64,000 nt of DNA from assembly GCA_016165875.1 (NCBI GenBank), contig JABBOT010000002.1, positions 36,669,868-36,733,867 of the forward strand, written 5' to 3'. This document shows, piece by piece, positions 61,070 to 64,000 of the stretch. The notes below the pieces were generated by a model. The model had not been told where the DNA came from and did no database searches. It saw only the letters and a program-made list of their open reading frames with translations. This DNA comes from Acanthopleura granulata (Eukaryota > Mollusca > Polyplacophora > Chitonida > Chitonidae). Position 1 is the stretch's first letter. The number at the start of each line of letters is the position of its first letter. The position numbers and the translations under genes were made by a program.

Positions 61070-64000
61070 ACTAGGGTACCTGAGCAGCTCGCTTAGATCT
61101 CTCCTGTTGGGCTGTAAATAGACAGCACATGAAAGAGAACTCGCCTGTGCTGGTTGAAATGGAATCAAGCATGGTTGACCTGATCCCTACTTCACCTCTG
61201 TTGTCTGCCAAGCTTTGATGGACGTGTGTCATGATGGAGCAGTCCATTTTTAGGGGGGCTACGCAGGCAAGCTAACACAGCCACTGCCATAAGTAGGCAG
61301 TTTTATAGGTTTTATGCTCAATCTTGAGTAGTTGCAGCCAAATGCCTGCAAGGTTTCCTCCCTAGCTATCATTAAACACAGAATACTTAGCAGATCTATG
61401 GATTTCTGTTATTTTCTGCGGGATAATTTTCTCGGGGCTTTTTTTTCTTCCTCCCTGTGAAATATTTGAGCTCTTCTCTGTTTTGAAGCTGACATTAGTG
61501 ATTGTGTCTGCCAGATAGTGTTCATTGTCTAGAATTAATGTGGTTTTACCCAGGGTGCAAAATGACACAGCTCCCCCTGATAAGATCCTCAAGCATGTAC
61601 CTAAAGTCAGGATTTTTCAAATTCTCCCTCACCCCTACATTCCCTTAGTTACAAAAGTTGATGCAACTTCGTCGGTTTGCTCCTCAAAGTTGGTCCCCCC
61701 TGAATCTGCCGAGTTTCTGCTAATCATGCCTGGTTTGTTGTTTGGCTGTATATTGTCACCCGGCTGAGTGAAGGACTGCTGTTAGTGACTTGAGGAAAGT
61801 TTAAGAGTTTAATTTTAAGTTTCATCTTGATCACTTGTGTTCTGAGACTGGCAAGAAACCATGATGTACTCCCTACCGTGTATTACTAATATCATCGAGA
61901 TTTGTCATTGCTTCGACGCAAAAGTGGTAAGACACCTTTCTTATTATTCTACTTTTCTCTTGTAATAGTTGACTGAATTTTGAAAAGCATAAGATTACTG
62001 AAACCAGATTGATAATAGTTTTTGATGATTGTGAGAGGCAAGTTAAGATGTTGTAAGATGATGTATGGACTTCAGGTAATATGTTAATGAACTCACCAGA
62101 TGAAAAACAGAGCACAGCAGAGTTTGTTTCGAGTTCATGTTGATGACTGATTAACATGATTAGTAAAAATATGTTGAATACATAGGATATTATTCTCTAT
62201 TCACATGTGTGTGATGCTGATGGTGATATTAAATGTGGATGCCAACACCCCCTTCTTTTCTCTCATTAGAGAACTTGTAGACTTGTTCTGAAAGCCTATC
62301 ATGTGATTATCAGTGTTTATATGGTTAAGTTGAGCTGTAGAGAAAAAAATTCATTGTCTTAAAAAAAGAGACAAAAATCAAGTTTCTTTTAGCAGTTATT
62401 TGAATTCATAAATGAACTTAGCATTTTCAGTTTGAAATTGTACTTTCTCTATTGGCTAACAGCTAGATGTCATATAAATCATAATTTGCCAGTCTAGACA
62501 GCATAATGTGCTCAGAATTTGTCTGTCTGTACCTCACATATACATCCTCTGCTGGGTTGTACATGTAAATCAGGGTACTGAGGACTGAGACTACTTGCCA
62601 GGTTTCCACTTGTTTAGAAATGTGAAACTTCTTCATACTTAATCTGTGGTTGTAAGACTTGAGACATTTGAGCCCTTGTACATGTAGGATCCAAAGAGAA
62701 ACATCTACGTCAAAGCTTTAAAAGTCTGTACCAATTTCGGGGAACTGTATCAGACATTAAGTGATTTCTGATTGGGTACTGTTACTGGTACTCCTGTCCC
62801 CTCACCCCGTCAGGTTTTTCAAATTGGAAAGCAAATGTATACAGCTGATCTTGTCATGAACCTGGATAATGGAGAAAGAAGTGTTTGCTCTTGAAGTAGA
62901 TTTCTTAAAACCGTGGGCATAAGATTTGAGATGCTCATTGGTTTTGAAATATTATTGATAAAATACACTGTAAAACATATGTGGTGTGTAATTCGTGTTT
63001 GTTCTGTTGGATGCATATGTGCTCTCTGGGATTGCATAGTTACATGGCAAATGAATGAAATAATTTCTATATTGCTGATATACTCTTGTGTCCTAAAGAA
63101 TGGATTAACATATTGGACCTAAAATTTTACCCATCAATTAATTATTCAATTTTCCCAAGATATATTGATCTCAGAAAGATATTTTGTTCTGTTCAAGAGG
63201 TTGGACAATATCTCAATGGAAAAATGCAAGCAATATTTTATGTTCTCCATTTGCCTCTAAAATGCTTTTCTTGTGGCTAAAATTTAGGTCCAATACAGTA
63301 TGTCAAATTGTTGAACACACTGATAAAATGCTTCTGTTACGTAATATTTAGGATCTATGTCTTGTCCCCATTTGTCATAATGATAATATTTACCCATCAG
63401 ATGTTAAATTACCCTAACATGAGTGGATGTATTTCGTTGCTTTCTTTCGAGCTTGGACACAAACAATTCTTTTTTTTTGGAGGATAATTTATTAAGATTA
63501 GGGTTGTATATTATCCCTTGTAATTCCTATAAAAAGGCTCCAGAAAGAAAATATTTTCGGTGAATATAATCAGAATTTCTGGAATAAGCATTTGTGGTAG
63601 CTGTTGACTTTTGATTAATTGGGAACAATTAGATTAAAACCCTTCGCTTCTATTTCTTTATCTCTGCGGTACTTGTGTGTTGTTTCGCTTTAGGCTACAT
63701 TTGCCAAGCTTCTTCAAGTGTAAAGATTTCTGAAGTAAATTGTTAGGATTCTCTAGCTGTCAAATTAGGTTCTCCGCTCTAGCTGAAAGGTCACTTTAAG
63801 CAAGTCCGTATCTTGTCCTTTACCTGGCGGTTGTCATTTTTCTAATTAAATAGCTTTACATTACTCGCATCGTTATGAGTTTTCTGTTTGAGCACTATCA
63901 TTTGCATGTAACATACACTTTTTCTTTTGCTTTCTATGTATGAGTTTGCGTAATGAAATCATTAATGGCTTCCTGCTAACTTGTTACCTAATGTACTGCT

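Larger units (their letters stand above)
53025..64000 (+). other. TCF intron 3 (5' part, at least 11.0 kb)
   Basis: From GTAAGT to the window edge I find no exon that enters in phase 0 with TCF-like sequence, so the next exon is probably beyond 64000. It contains SINE relics, a (CT)n tract at 60342-60362, a (GT)n tract at 61053-61069 and scattered TCF-type words (GCATCAAAGG at 57677-57686). Open frames here are short, lie on both strands and have no recognisable domains. Confidence 0.75.

Noticed and set aside
61650..61740. CCCTTAG acceptor followed by a short phase-0 frame
   Set aside because: It runs into a stop without a donor and has no TCF-like sequence.

Overview
This is a metazoan nuclear genome window: AT-rich, intron-rich, and full of microsatellites, minisatellites and dispersed copies of one tRNA-headed SINE. 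A SINE of this general form is, from memory, familiar from molluscs and related lophotrochozoans. Together with the form of the TCF protein this suggests a lophotrochozoan animal (mollusc or brachiopod-like). I cannot name the species.

The one protein-coding gene I can support is the 5' half of a TCF/LEF transcription factor gene on the + strand (the single invertebrate counterpart of vertebrate TCF7/LEF1/TCF7L1/TCF7L2 and Drosophila pangolin). Exon 1 (21920-22063) encodes the complete beta-catenin-binding N terminus. Exon 2 (22207-22276) follows a 143-bp intron. Exon 3 (52918-53024) follows a 30.6-kb intron. All junctions have GT/AG ends and the phases agree. The HMG box, any C-clamp and the 3' end lie beyond position 64000. 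A second candidate first exon (52735-52813) sits 104 bp before exon 3, has the right splice phase and its own TATA-like box. It would make a TCF lacking the beta-catenin-binding domain, the architecture of vertebrate dominant-negative TCF/LEF isoforms.

Layout: 1-800, a 46-bp minisatellite with inverted relatives. 800-20400, intergenic sequence with no supportable gene, holding a 27-bp minisatellite (3949-4300), a near-perfect 41-bp palindrome (2140-2180), a diverged repeat field (10238-10925), two SINEs with clear target-site duplications, and many SINE fragments. 20400-21919, a more GC- and CpG-rich promoter region. 21920-22276, exons 1-2. 22277-52917, a giant intron with a 63-bp minisatellite, a 20-bp tandem repeat, SINE relics and possible enhancers. 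52735-53024, the alternative first exon and exon 3. 53025-64000, intron 3.

The most interesting regulatory signal is that high-quality TCF/LEF motifs (CCTTTGATC) cluster around the TCF gene's own start. Some are flanked by GCCGCC-type 'Helper' motifs, the ones bound by the C-clamp of invertebrate TCFs. This suggests autoregulation, with related motif pairs at about 17 kb and 6 kb. No bacterial features, CRISPR arrays, rRNA, tRNA genes or intact transposase/reverse transcriptase genes were seen.
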